Assembly: GCF_030264295.1 (NCBI RefSeq)
Contig: NZ_CP127173.1
Span: forward strand, 6,207,501 to 6,271,500
Length of the DNA stretch: 64,000 bases
From: Amycolatopsis nalaikhensis
GTDB lineage: Bacteria > Actinomycetota > Actinomycetes > Mycobacteriales > Pseudonocardiaceae
Direction: 5' to 3'
Positions within the stretch are counted from its first letter, which is position 1, and every line of letters starts with the position of its first letter. Under the pieces are notes generated by a model. That model was given only the letters and a program-made list of their open reading frames with translations, was not told where the DNA came from and made no database searches. The position numbers and the translations under genes were made by a program. This document shows positions 38,077 through 46,152 of the stretch, piece after piece.

Positions 38077-38961
38077 ATGACTGACCACGCCACCGACGCC
38101 TTCGTCGTGCACCGCAACCTGCTGTTCACGGTCGCGTACGAGATGCTCGGATCGGCCGCCGACGCCGAGGACGTGCTGCAGGAGACCTGGCTGAGGTGGG
38201 TGAAGGTCGATCAGGAGGAGGTGCGCGACGAGCGGGCGTACCTGGTGCGGATCACCACCCGCCAGGCACTGAACCGGCTGCGGTCGATGAAGCGCCGCAA
38301 GGAGGCGTACGTCGGCCCGTGGCTTCCCGAGCCACTGCTCACGACGCCTGATGTGGCGGAGGACGTCGAGCTCGCCGAGAGCGTGTCGATGGCGCTCATG
38401 CTGGTGCTGGAGACGCTGTCGCCGACGGAGCGAGCGGTGTTCGTGCTGCGCGAGGTGTTCGACGTCGGGTACGAGGAGATCGCGGAGGCGGTGGGCAAGA
38501 CACCGGCGGCGGTAAGGCAGATCGCCCACCGGGCACGCCAGCACGTGGACGCGCGCCGTCCCCGGGCGGCGGTGTCCGCGAGTCAGACCCGGGCAGTGCT
38601 CGAGTCGTTCCAGCGCGCACTCGACGGACGGGACTTGCAGGGATTGCTAGACGTGCTGGCCCCGGACGTCGTGCTGCTGAGTGACGGCGGCGGGGTAAAG
38701 CAGGCGGCGCTCAGGCCGGTGGCGGGAGCGGAGAAGCTGGTTCGCTTCATGCTCGGGGGGATCGGGCGGACGGATTCGGTGCTGACGACGGCGCCGACTG
38801 TGGTGAACGGCAGTCCTGGGCTGGTTATGTCCCTCGATGGTGAGATCGACGGGGTCATGGCGCTGCGAGTCGAGGGTGGGCGGATCACGGGTCTGTATTA
38901 CGTGCGGAACCCGGAGAAGCTGACGAGGGTGGGCGAGGAAACGTCGCTGACGTTGCGGTGA
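38077..38961 (+). CDS. ECF41-group RNA polymerase sigma factor (SigJ-like)
   Basis: 294 residues: sigma2 (YEMLGSAADAEDVLQETWLRW), sigma4 (LSPTERAVFVLREVFDVGYEEIAEAVGKTPAAVRQIAHRAR), then a SnoaL-like C-terminal extension. ECF41 hallmarks are all there: the linker WLPEPL near residue 83, DGGG near 203 and NPEKL near 278. The extension controls activity in place of a classical anti-sigma factor. No anti-sigma gene is next to it, as expected. Target: the promoter at 37621. Confidence 0.93.
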   Translation: MTDHATDAFVVHRNLLFTVAYEMLGSAADAEDVLQETWLRWVKVDQEEVRDERAYLVRITTRQALNRLRSMKRRKEAYVGPWLPEPLLTTPDVAEDVELAESVSMALMLVLETLSPTERAVFVLREVFDVGYEEIAEAVGKTPAAVRQIAHRARQHVDARRPRAAVSASQTRAVLESFQRALDGRDLQGLLDVLAPDVVLLSDGGGVKQAALRPVAGAEKLVRFMLGGIGRTDSVLTTAPTVVNGSPGLVMSLDGEIDGVMALRVEGGRITGLYYVRNPEKLTRVGEETSLTLR

Positions 38962-39016
38962 ATTCGTGCTATGGGGGCGGCGGCCGGCAACGCAAGCCAG
39001 GCACGAGATCACCAGA

Positions 39017-39136
39017 CCTCCCCCGCCCCTCGTCCTCGCCGCTCTTCAGTCGACGGTTGAGCTTGTCAAGGCACGCTTTCCCGCCTTGACAAGGTCTACC
39101 GGCGGCTGAACACTCCGCGAGGAGGGGTGGGGGATG
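39017..39136. repeat. Long imperfect hairpin 1
   Basis: Within the 451-base gene-free stretch 38962-39412, roughly 55-base arms (39017-39072 and 39083-39136) are imperfect inverted copies around the loop ACGCTTTCCC. The inner 11 bases, CTTGTCAAGGC, match perfectly, and the outer parts (CCTCCCCCGCCCCTC) keep most pairs with small gaps. It could be a MITE-like relic, a structured RNA or a strong terminator for the sigma-factor transcript. No gene is seen in this stretch. Confidence 0.55.
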
Positions 39137-39254
39137 TCGGGCCCGTTCTCCCTTTTCGGACGTTCAAAGATCAAAAGAATGTCCTCGCCGGACGGGCAGG
39201 CTCTGGGATGGCCGGGGCTTCGTAGTCTTGTTGCGTTCTCGAGGTGGGCCGCGA

Positions 39255-39394
39255 GGTGGTCATCCCGTCGCCTGATTGAGGCCTATCACTTTGAGCCAGG
39301 CCCGCAAGCTTTCGTAGTTCGGCTGCAGTAGACGAGGTAGTTGCGGGCCTGGCTCAAAGTGATTTTGACGGCCTCAGGCGACGGGATGACCACC
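39255..39394. repeat. Long imperfect hairpin 2
   Basis: The arms 39255-39307 and 39341-39394 pair over 53-54 bases. They are identical for the outer GGTGGTCATCCCGTCGCCTG and the inner TCACTTTGAGCCAGGCC segment, with a short divergent patch between, around a 33-base loop. On the plus strand it is followed by CTTTGTTTTTGC, resembling a terminator tail. It lies 18 bases from the stop of the convergent TPR gene. A MITE or structured RNA are alternatives. Confidence 0.6.
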
Positions 39395-39412
39395 CCGCTC
39401 CTTTGTTTTTGC

Positions 39413-40384
39413 TTACACGTGCGTTGAGCTCACCACGAATGCCGTTATGTGCTCTGACAATGCTCTTACCGCTGGGTGGTCTCGGCGTTTCTCCGCCTCC
39501 AGGCCCAGTGGTCTGAGGCGGTCCTTCGTGCGGACCGACTTCAGTGTCTCTGCCGCGTCCACCGCTTCCGTTCCTATCCGTGCTCCCTGCTCCAGGTTGC
39601 CCTCCAGGAGGTGGTCCGCCGCGAGCATTGCCTGGCAGAACGATCTGCTGCGGGCCATCTCCGGGCCGTACCTCGCCACCGCGTCCGTCAATGCCGCTAT
39701 CGCCACCTGTGCCCTTCGGGGCCTTCGGTGCAGTGCCAGCTCCGTGTGCACCGTTCCCACCATTGCCGACACGTCCGTCTCCGTGAAGAACCTCGCCCAG
39801 TCCGGTGGGTCCGCCGGTGCCGCCGCCTCGAACTCCTCCGTTGCCCGGCCCAGCAGGTCCAAGGCCAGTTGCTCGTTGCCTTTCTTCGCGTAGGCCCATG
39901 CCTGGTTCGCGCTCAAGATGCTCGCTGCCAGGTCCGAGCCGCACCTGCGGGCCGCCAGTCTGCCGTGCTGGAACTGGGCCAGTGCCTCGTCCGGGGCTCC
40001 GTGGTGCAAGTAGATCCGGCCTCGGCGGTAGCGGATGTTCGCCGCCAGCTCGTCGTTGCCGCCGTACTCGGCCAATGCCAGTGCTAAGTCCAGGTGGTGG
40101 TGCGCTGCTCCTACGTGGCCGCTGTCGAAGCTCGTCCACGCCGCCAAGTTGTGCAGGTCCGCCACCGCCGAACACAGGCGGGTCCGGACCGGCTCGGCGA
40201 CCGCCGCCGCGAGGAGCTCGTGGCCTCGGTGGATGCGGACCAGCACCGCGTCGCGGCACATTCCGCCGCCGCTTCGGTAGTCGACCGCTCGCAGCGCTCT
40301 GGTCTGCGCCTCGAGCTGCTCGACGTCCAGCAGCTCGGGACGTTCGGGGAGAGCCTGGCGAAGGTCGAACTCGGGGTTGGTCAT
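39413..40384 (-). CDS. TPR-repeat protein (regulator-like, no HTH)
   Basis: 323 residues from ATG 40384 with AGGAG about 10 bases upstream. Helical TPR-type repeats run through the whole length (DLHNLAAWTSFDSGHVGAAHHHLDLALALAEYGG; YRRGRIYLHHGAPDEALAQFQHGRLAARR; AWAYAKKGNEQLALDLLGRATEEF). Related actinomycete proteins carry an N-terminal XRE-type HTH before such repeats; here no HTH is visible. It may bind a partner or peptide. It is divergent from the zinc-ribbon gene at 40594. Confidence 0.75.
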   Translation of the reverse strand: MTNPEFDLRQALPERPELLDVEQLEAQTRALRAVDYRSGGGMCRDAVLVRIHRGHELLAAAVAEPVRTRLCSAVADLHNLAAWTSFDSGHVGAAHHHLDLALALAEYGGNDELAANIRYRRGRIYLHHGAPDEALAQFQHGRLAARRCGSDLAASILSANQAWAYAKKGNEQLALDLLGRATEEFEAAAPADPPDWARFFTETDVSAMVGTVHTELALHRRPRRAQVAIAALTDAVARYGPEMARSRSFCQAMLAADHLLEGNLEQGARIGTEAVDAAETLKSVRTKDRLRPLGLEAEKRRDHPAVRALSEHITAFVVSSTHV

Positions 40385-40593
40385 GACCTCGACTCCTGGC
40401 ACCACCGTGGGGGGCTACGAAGTTTACTCGCCGCGAGGGCCCCCGGCGAGGGGGCAAAGTGCGTACGGTAGTGACACCAGCGCGGTGTGTGATCAAGAAC
40501 AGGTAGCGAGTCGGGTACTTGTACGGGTGTGGTGACGCGCCGCCCGAGGCAGTCTGAGGCGGCCGTCGACGACCGCAGGAGGTCGGTAATCCC

Positions 40594-41046
40594 ATGCAAG
40601 GCCGGTCGCGTCCCCTCCTCCGAGCCGTCTCTCCCGAGGACGTCCCGGAGCCGCGGCCGGCCCCCTCCCGCGGTCGCGACCGGTACTCCGACCTCGACGA
40701 CCGGCGGCTGGCCGCCATCCTCGCCGCCGAGGACACCGCCGTGGAACACGGCCTCAGCCCGCACACCCGCAGCACCTGCTACGTCCACCGATGCTGGGTG
40801 CACCAGTGCGTCGGCGACCCGCTGCACGTCATCGTCGTCACCGGGCACCGGTGGTGCCGCCGCTGCGAGCTTCCCGTGCAGGTCGCCGTGGACGAAACGC
40901 CGCCCGGCGCCGTGCACCTGTTCTGCCCGCGCTGCGGTCAGGCGTCGTCGGCGGCGAACCGCGAAGTGCGGCAGGCCTGCCGGACGAGCCTGGCCGCGAT
41001 GCACGGCGGTGACGCGCCGACGCTCTACCGCCTGCCCGACGCGTGA
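40594..41046 (+). CDS. Small protein with Cys-rich zinc-binding region
   Basis: 150 residues from ATG 40594 (AGGAGG 11 bases upstream). I do not recognise a named family. The N-terminal 40 residues are Pro/Arg-rich and disordered. The middle has CYVHRCWVHQC, and CRRC and CPRC pairs 25-30 residues later suggest a zinc ribbon. It is divergent from the TPR gene and 56 bases upstream of the LuxR-type regulator. Confidence 0.65.
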   Translation: MQGRSRPLLRAVSPEDVPEPRPAPSRGRDRYSDLDDRRLAAILAAEDTAVEHGLSPHTRSTCYVHRCWVHQCVGDPLHVIVVTGHRWCRRCELPVQVAVDETPPGAVHLFCPRCGQASSAANREVRQACRTSLAAMHGGDAPTLYRLPDA

Positions 41047-41055
41047 CGCCATCCG

Positions 41056-41096
41056 AGGGACGCCCTTTGACCGTTTCGCGGGAACGTCCCTAGGGT
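41056..41096 (+). promoter_or_regulatory. Leaderless promoter with overlapping inverted repeat
   Basis: TTGACC (41067-41072), 18 bases, then TAGGGT (41091-41096) make a good -35/-10 pair. The GTG start at 41103 is only 7 bases past the -10, so the mRNA is probably leaderless. Arms AGGGACG (41056-41062) and CGTCCCT (41085-41091) flank the -35 and touch the -10, as an operator would. Confidence 0.65.
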
Positions 41097-41102
41097 TTCC
41101 GG

Positions 41103-43436
41103 GTGAGCAAGGCCGGCACGGTGTGCGGGAGAGGCAACCTGCCCGCGGACAGCACGAGCTTCGTGGGCCGCAAGCCCGATGTGGCCGAGGTGAAGCACCT
41201 GCTGACGCGGGCGCGGCTGGTGACCCTCACCGGCGTGGGCGGGGTCGGCAAGACCCGCCTGGCCGTGCAGACGGCCGCCGGGCTGGTCCGTGCGTTCCCC
41301 GACGGCGTCTGGCTGGTCGAACTCGCCGGGCTCCAGGACCCGGCGCTCGTGGCGCACACAGTGCTCGAGGCACTGGGCGTGCACGACGAAACCGGCCGAA
41401 ACCCGGCGGCCGTGCTCGCCGACCACCTCCGCGACCGGCGGCTGCTGGTGGTGCTGGACAACTGCGAGCACCTGCTCGACGCCTGCGCGACGCTGGTGCA
41501 CGACCTGCTGCGCGCGGCGCCCGGCCTCCGGCTGCTCGCGACCAGCCGGGAGCGGCTCGCGCTGGCCGGCGAGCACCTCTGGCCGGTGTCGCCGTTGCCG
41601 CTGCCGGAGTCGGGCCAGCCGTTGTCGGGTGGTGCCTGGCTGCGGTACCCGGCGTTGACGTTGTTCGCCGAACGCGCCGCCGCGGTCGACCCCGGGTTCG
41701 CCGTCACCGCGGAAAACCAGGACCGCGTCGCCGAGGTGTGCCGCCTGCTGGCCGGGATCCCGCTGGCGATCGAGCTCGCGGCCGTGCGGCTGCGGGTGCT
41801 GACGCTGCCGGAGCTGGAGGCCGGGCTGGGCGACTGCTTCCGGCTGCCCGGCACGGTGAAGCGGGGTGGTGAGCCCCGGCACCAGACGCTGCTGGCCGCC
41901 GTCGACTGGAGCTTCGCCCTGTGCGGCCCGGCCGAACGGCACCTGTGGGTCCGGGCGTCGGTGTTCGCCGGCGCGTTCGACCTCCGCGCGGCCGAGCGCG
42001 TCTGCACCGGCGACGGGCTGCCCGCCGCCGAGCTGCGCGACCGCCTCGCCGGACTGGTGGAGAAGTCGGTGCTGATCCGCGAGACCGACGGCGACCGCCA
42101 GCGGTTCCGGTTGCTGGAGCCGCTGCGGCAGTTCGGCCGCGGCAAGCTGGACGAATCCGGGGAGGCGCCGGAGGTGCTGCACCGGATGCGGGACCACTAC
42201 CTGGAGCTGGCCGAGCGCAGCGAGCGGGCGTGGTTCGGCCCGGAGCAGGCGGAGATCTTCCGGCGTACCCGGTTGGAGCACGCGAACCTGCGGGCGGCGC
42301 TGGAGCACAGCCTGACGGTGCCGGGCGAGCTGGCGACGGGCCTGCGGCTGGCGTCGACGCTTTGGTACTACTGGGCGGGCTGCGGCGTGTTCGGCGAAGG
42401 CCGGTACTGGCTCGACCGCGCGCTCGCGCTGGCGCCGGAGCCGAGCGGCGAACGGGCGAAGGCGTTGTGGGTGAACGGCTACATCGCGACGCTGCAGGGC
42501 GACACCGCGGCCGCGGTCGAGATGCTCGAAGAGTGCCGCTCGTACGCGGTCGGGAGCGGCGACGAGGTCGCGCTGGCGTACGCGACGCACCGGCTGGGCT
42601 GCAACCTCCTGGTCGGCGACGACGTGGGCGACGCGAAGACGCTCTTCGAAGAGGCGCAGGACCGGTACCGGCAGCTCGGCGAGCTGAACAGCAACGTGAT
42701 GCTGGCGGGGGTGGAGCTGGCCGTCGCGTCGATCTTCCTCGGCGACCTCGACCGCGCGGGCGAGCTGTGCGAAGAGGCCTGCGCGACCGGCGGCGTCCAC
42801 GGCGAGCAGTGGGCCCGCGCGTACGCGATCTACGTGAAGGCCCTGGTGGCGTTGGGCCGCGGCGACCACGACCGGGCGGCCGAGCACGGACGGCACTGCC
42901 TGCGCGTGAAGAGCACGTTCCACGACCTGCTCGGCATCGTGCTGGCGATCGAGGTCCTGGCGTGGAACGAGGCGGCCCGCGAGCGGTGGGAACCGGCGGC
43001 GACGATGCTCGGGTCGGCCCAGCGGATCTGGCAGGCGGTCGGGTTCCCGATGTTCGGGTCACGCCATTTCGGTGCCCCGCACGGAGCTTGCGAAGCCCGC
43101 GCCCGCCGAGCACTGGGCGAGGGAGCGTTCGAAACGGCCTTCCGCCGCGGCGGCGAGTTCGCGTTGGAGGAGGCGATCACGTACGCACTGGGCGACGCAC
43201 CCCCGTCCCCGACGGCCGAGCCGGAGCGCGCGACCCCGTTGACGGACCGCGAACAGGAGGTGGCGGTGCTGATCGCGGACGGCCGTTCGAACCAGGAGAT
43301 CGCCGACCGCCTCGTCATTTCCCGCCGGACGGCCGAGGGCCACGTGAACCGCATCCTGCGCAAGCTGGGCTTCGACTCGCGAGCGCAGGTCGCGGCGTGG
43401 GCGGCCCGGAACTCACAGGCGCCCACGCCCCACTGA
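41103..43436 (+). CDS. Large ATPase-LuxR transcriptional regulator
   Basis: 777 residues from GTG 41103. The order is an NB-ARC/STAND ATPase (Walker A GVGGVGKT near residue 44; Walker B LLVVLDNCEHLLD; LLATSRERL sensor), a winged-helix region, a long TPR-like helical stretch (residues ~400-690), and a C-terminal LuxR HTH (LTDREQEVAVLIADGRSNQEIADRLVISRRTAEGHVNRILRKLG). Such proteins are ATP-gated, often pathway-specific activators in actinomycetes. No obvious target cluster is adjacent: a transposon starts 65 bases downstream and may have separated it from partners. Confidence 0.92.
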   Translation: MSKAGTVCGRGNLPADSTSFVGRKPDVAEVKHLLTRARLVTLTGVGGVGKTRLAVQTAAGLVRAFPDGVWLVELAGLQDPALVAHTVLEALGVHDETGRNPAAVLADHLRDRRLLVVLDNCEHLLDACATLVHDLLRAAPGLRLLATSRERLALAGEHLWPVSPLPLPESGQPLSGGAWLRYPALTLFAERAAAVDPGFAVTAENQDRVAEVCRLLAGIPLAIELAAVRLRVLTLPELEAGLGDCFRLPGTVKRGGEPRHQTLLAAVDWSFALCGPAERHLWVRASVFAGAFDLRAAERVCTGDGLPAAELRDRLAGLVEKSVLIRETDGDRQRFRLLEPLRQFGRGKLDESGEAPEVLHRMRDHYLELAERSERAWFGPEQAEIFRRTRLEHANLRAALEHSLTVPGELATGLRLASTLWYYWAGCGVFGEGRYWLDRALALAPEPSGERAKALWVNGYIATLQGDTAAAVEMLEECRSYAVGSGDEVALAYATHRLGCNLLVGDDVGDAKTLFEEAQDRYRQLGELNSNVMLAGVELAVASIFLGDLDRAGELCEEACATGGVHGEQWARAYAIYVKALVALGRGDHDRAAEHGRHCLRVKSTFHDLLGIVLAIEVLAWNEAARERWEPAATMLGSAQRIWQAVGFPMFGSRHFGAPHGACEARARRALGEGAFETAFRRGGEFALEEAITYALGDAPPSPTAEPERATPLTDREQEVAVLIADGRSNQEIADRLVISRRTAEGHVNRILRKLGFDSRAQVAAWAARNSQAPTPH

Positions 43437-43470
43437 GCAGCAGCGAGGCAAAGGTGGTCTGCCGCGGCTT

Positions 43471-43501
43471 GTCGTGAGTGTTTAGGGCGGTTAGAACCGC
43501 C
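43471..43501. repeat. Left half of palindrome split by IS481
   Basis: GTCGTGAGTGTTTAGG plus GCGGTTAGAACCGCC equals the left part of the intact palindrome at 63111-63160. The last 16 bases, GGCGGTTAGAACCGCC (43486-43501), recur at 46085-46100 on the other side of the IS481 element, as a target-site duplication would. Confidence 0.8.
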
Positions 43502-43626
43502 TGTCCCAGTTCAGGACATCGTGAACAGGTGATGTTTCAGGACATCGTGGACACTGACCGGCCTGTCAGTGTGGTGACCAGTAGTTGTGTGGTGATCATG
43601 CGGCGATGGGCAGAGCAGGGTTTTCG

Positions 43627-44492
43627 ATGGATCCTGAGTTCGTCGCCGCGGTCGCGCAGGCCGCGTCGGGTGAGAAAATCAACATCGCACGGTTCTGCCG
43701 CGAGCACGGCGTGTCCCGCACGGTGTTCCACAAGTACCTGAACCGGTTCCGCGCCGAAGGCGCCGAAGGGTTCACCCGCCGCAGCACCGCCCCGCACCAC
43801 CACCCGGCCGCGCTCGGGCCGACGGTGGCGGAGGCGGTGCTGCGGGCCCGCAAAGAACTCGCCGACGAAGGGCTCGACAACGGGCCGATCTCGATCCGCT
43901 GGCGGCTGGAAGCCCAGGGCCACGACCGGGTGCCATCGCAGTCGGCGGTCTACCGGATCCTGCGCGAACACGGCCAGATCGTCCCGCAACCCCGCAAGAA
44001 ACCCCGCACCCGGCGCCGGTTCGAATACGCCGACCCCAACGGCTGCTGGCAGATCGACGGCATGGAACACTACCTCGCCGACGGCACCAAGGTCTGCATC
44101 ATCCAGCTCCTCGACGACCACTCCCGCCTCGACGTCGGCACCTACGCCGCGGACAGCGAGAACACCACCAACGCCTGGGCCGCGCTGCAACACGCCTTCG
44201 CCGGCTACGGCCTGCCCGTCAAACTCCTCTCCGACAACGGGCTGGCCTTCTCCGGCAAACACCGCGGCCGGATGGTCGAACTCGAACGCCACCTCGCCCA
44301 GCTCGGCGTCACCACCATCGCCTCCACCCCGCACCACCCGCAAACCTGCGGCAAGGACGAACGCAGCCACCAGACCCTGCAGAAATGGCTCGCCGCCCGA
44401 CCACCCGCCGACAACCTCGCAACCCTGCAACGGCTTCTCGACGAATACCGCACGATCTACAACAACCGCCGCCACCAAAGCCTCAACGGCCT
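43627..44492 (+). pseudogene. IS481 transposase, 5' part
   Basis: From ATG 43627 the protein shows an N-terminal HTH (INIARFCREHGVSRTVFHKYL) and the rve DDE core: Asp in WQIDGMEHYLADG, Asp in LLSDNGLAFSG and Glu in CGKDERSHQTLQKWL. It is cut after RRHQSLNGL by the IS3-family insertion. Joining it to 45765-46050 restores a 383-residue frame exactly (866+286 bases). An upstream ATG at 43606 is a possible alternative start. Confidence 0.85.
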
Positions 44493-44534
44493 GGGTCTGC
44501 CCAGGGTTCGGTTGACACCGGAGCTGACTACTTC

Positions 44535-45406
44535 TCAGGCCGCTGCTGCGGTCGTGTAGATGGTCTCAAACTCGACCGGGGTGAGCTTGCCCAGGGCGCG
44601 TTGGCGGCGTTTGCGGTGGTACTTCGTCTCGATCCAGGACACGATCGCCAACCGGAGTTCTTCCCGGGTCCGCCATCGCCGGGTATCGAGAACGTTCTTT
44701 TGCAGCAACGAGAAGAATGATTCCATCGCGGCGTTGTCACCACAGGCCCCGACCCGCCCCATCGACCCGGTCAGCCTGTGGCTGCGCAGCAGACGCCGGT
44801 AGGCTGCCGACCGGAATTGGGCGCCGCGGTCGGAGTGGACGACGGTTCCGGCCGGGTCACGCAGGGCGATCGCGTTGCGCAGCGCGCTGACGGCGAGTGA
44901 GGCCCGCATGTGCGAGTCGATGGAGTATCCGACGATCTTGTTGGAGTAGCAGTCTTTGACCGCACACAAATACAGCTTGCCCTCACCGGTGGAATGTTCG
45001 GTGATGTCGGTGAGCCACTTGGTATTCGGTGCGGTGGCGGTGAAGTCCCGGCGGACCAGGTCGTCGTGCACCGGTGGCCCCGCCTTGTGGGAACGGCCTT
45101 TCTTCTTGGCGTGCGAAGAGAAGATCTGCTGCATGGAGCAAATCCGCCACACCCGGTTCTCCGAGGCGGTGAAGCCCCGGCGGGCGAGTTCGTCGGCGAT
45201 GAACCGGTACCCGTCGGCCGGATCGTCGGCGTGGATCTCGAGCGCGGCGTTGATCAGGTGCGCGTCGTCGTAGTCCCGCTGCGAGACCGGCGCTGCACAC
45301 CATTGGTAGTAGGCCTGCCGGGAGATGCCCAGCACCCTGCACGTCACCGCGACCGACACCCTGATCGGGGCGCCGGCCGCGGCCAGTTCACGGACGAGCG
45401 GGAAGA
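44535..45406 (-). CDS. IS3-family transposase OrfB (DDE integrase)
   Basis: The open frame begins upstream of the GTG at 45359 and continues into orfA by a -1 shift at GGGAAAATAG, reading KIVFPLVRELAAAGAPIRVS. DDE residues are Asp in WLTDITEHSTGEG, Asp in VVHSDRGAQFRS and Glu in NAAMESFFSLLQKNVLD. The protein is made as an OrfAB fusion in this family, which is the active transposase. The C-terminus is PVEFETIYTTAAAA. Confidence 0.92.
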
Positions 45407-45694
45407 CTATTTTCCCGGCAGATTGCCTTGGGCCAGGTAGGCCGCCGCTTTGCGCAGGACCTCGTTCTCCTGCTCCAGCAGGCGGTTGCGTTTGCGCAGT
45501 TCCCGTAGCTCGGTGGACTCATCGCGAGTCACGCCGGGCCGGGTGCCGTCCTCGACGTCGGCGGCGCGCAGCCAGTTGGCCAGGCACGACTCGGAGATTC
45601 CGAAGTCCTTCGCGACCTGCTTCAACGGGGCTTCGCCGCGGCGGGCGACGGCGATCACGTCGTCGCGGAACTCGCGGGGGTAGGGCTTGGGCAC
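45407..45694 (-). CDS. IS3-family transposase OrfA
   Basis: 95 residues from GTG 45694 with a GGAAGGA site. It has an N-terminal HTH (PREFRDDVIAVARRGEAPLKQVAKDFGISESCLANWL) and a C-terminal leucine-zipper-like coil (ELRELRKRNRLLEQENEVLRKAAAYL), as in all IS3 OrfA proteins. It binds the terminal repeats and limits transposition. Confidence 0.93.
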   Translation of the reverse strand: MPKPYPREFRDDVIAVARRGEAPLKQVAKDFGISESCLANWLRAADVEDGTRPGVTRDESTELRELRKRNRLLEQENEVLRKAAAYLAQGNLPGK

Positions 45695-45764
45695 GGTGAC
45701 ATCCTTCCAGGCGAGGCCGGAGCCTCACAGGTGAGGTGTTAACCGAACCCTGGGCAGACCCCCT

Positions 45765-46050
45765 CACCCCACAGCAGCGCTACGACGCCCGACCGAAAGC
45801 CACCCCCGCCACCGGCCCTCGCCGGCCCAGCGGCGTCACCACCCGACCTGTCTCAGCCACCGGCGTGATCGCCTTCTCCGGCTGCTCCATCGTCCTGGGA
45901 CGCACCTGGGCCGGTCACACCGCCACCATCTACTGGCAAGGCGACCGCGTCACAGTCATGATCAACGACACGGTCGCCCGCCAGCTCACCCTAGACCGAT
46001 CGGTACGCTACCAACGCCTCACCAACCCCAAACTGTCCGCGAAGTCCTGA
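45765..46050 (+). pseudogene. IS481 transposase, 3' part
   Basis: It continues directly from the 5' part once the IS3 element and one CCT are removed: TPQQRYDARPKATP, then GVIAFSGCSIVLGRTWAGHTATIYW, ending NPKLSAKS. This beta-rich C-terminal domain is usual for actinomycete IS481 transposases. Confidence 0.85.
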
Positions 46051-46084
46051 AACACATCTGTTCACGAAGTCCTGAAACATGACA

Positions 46085-46115
46085 GGCGGTTAGAACCGCC
46101 CTAAACACTCACGAC
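46085..46115. repeat. Right half of palindrome split by IS481
   Basis: GGCGGTTAGAACCGCC followed by CTAAACACTCACGAC matches the right part of the intact palindrome at 63111-63160. Together with 43471-43501 it reconstitutes that palindrome with its 16-base core duplicated. Confidence 0.8.
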
Positions 46116-46152
46116 AAGGTGACCACCCACCTAGTCCACCGGTCTTCGGCGC

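Larger units (their letters stand above)
44493..45761 (-). mobile_element. IS3-family insertion sequence
   Basis: 1269 bp. The termini are inverted repeats beginning GGGTCTGCCCAGGGTTCGG, with 24 of 25 bases identical. The target duplication is CCT (44490-44492 and 45762-45764). Two overlapping reading frames, orfA and orfB, encode the transposase through a -1 frameshift. All parts look intact, so it may still be active. It landed inside the IS481 transposase gene. Confidence 0.92.
43502..46084 (+). mobile_element. IS481-family insertion sequence, interrupted by an IS3-family element
   Basis: The ends are imperfect inverted repeats of about 50 bases: left TGTCCCAGTTCAGGACATCG..., right (complement) TGTCATGTTTCAGGACTTCG..., each with an internal second TTCAGGAC copy. 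A 16-base direct repeat flanks the element. Without the inner IS3 insertion the element is about 1311 bp with one transposase gene. It lies inside a palindrome that also exists intact at 63111, so the empty site is known. The transposase is broken, so this copy cannot move unaided. Confidence 0.85.

Noticed and set aside
39134..39331. 65-residue plus-strand frame in the hairpin region
   Set aside because: It runs through the arms of hairpin 2, has no ribosome site and no protein-like features.
43471..43501. Palindromic repeats as a CRISPR array
   Set aside because: There are only two distant copies, no regular spacers and no cas genes.
44535..45694. orfA/orfB frame change as another assembly error
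   Set aside because: A -1 shift between overlapping orfA and orfB is normal for IS3-family elements, and a slippery A-run is present.
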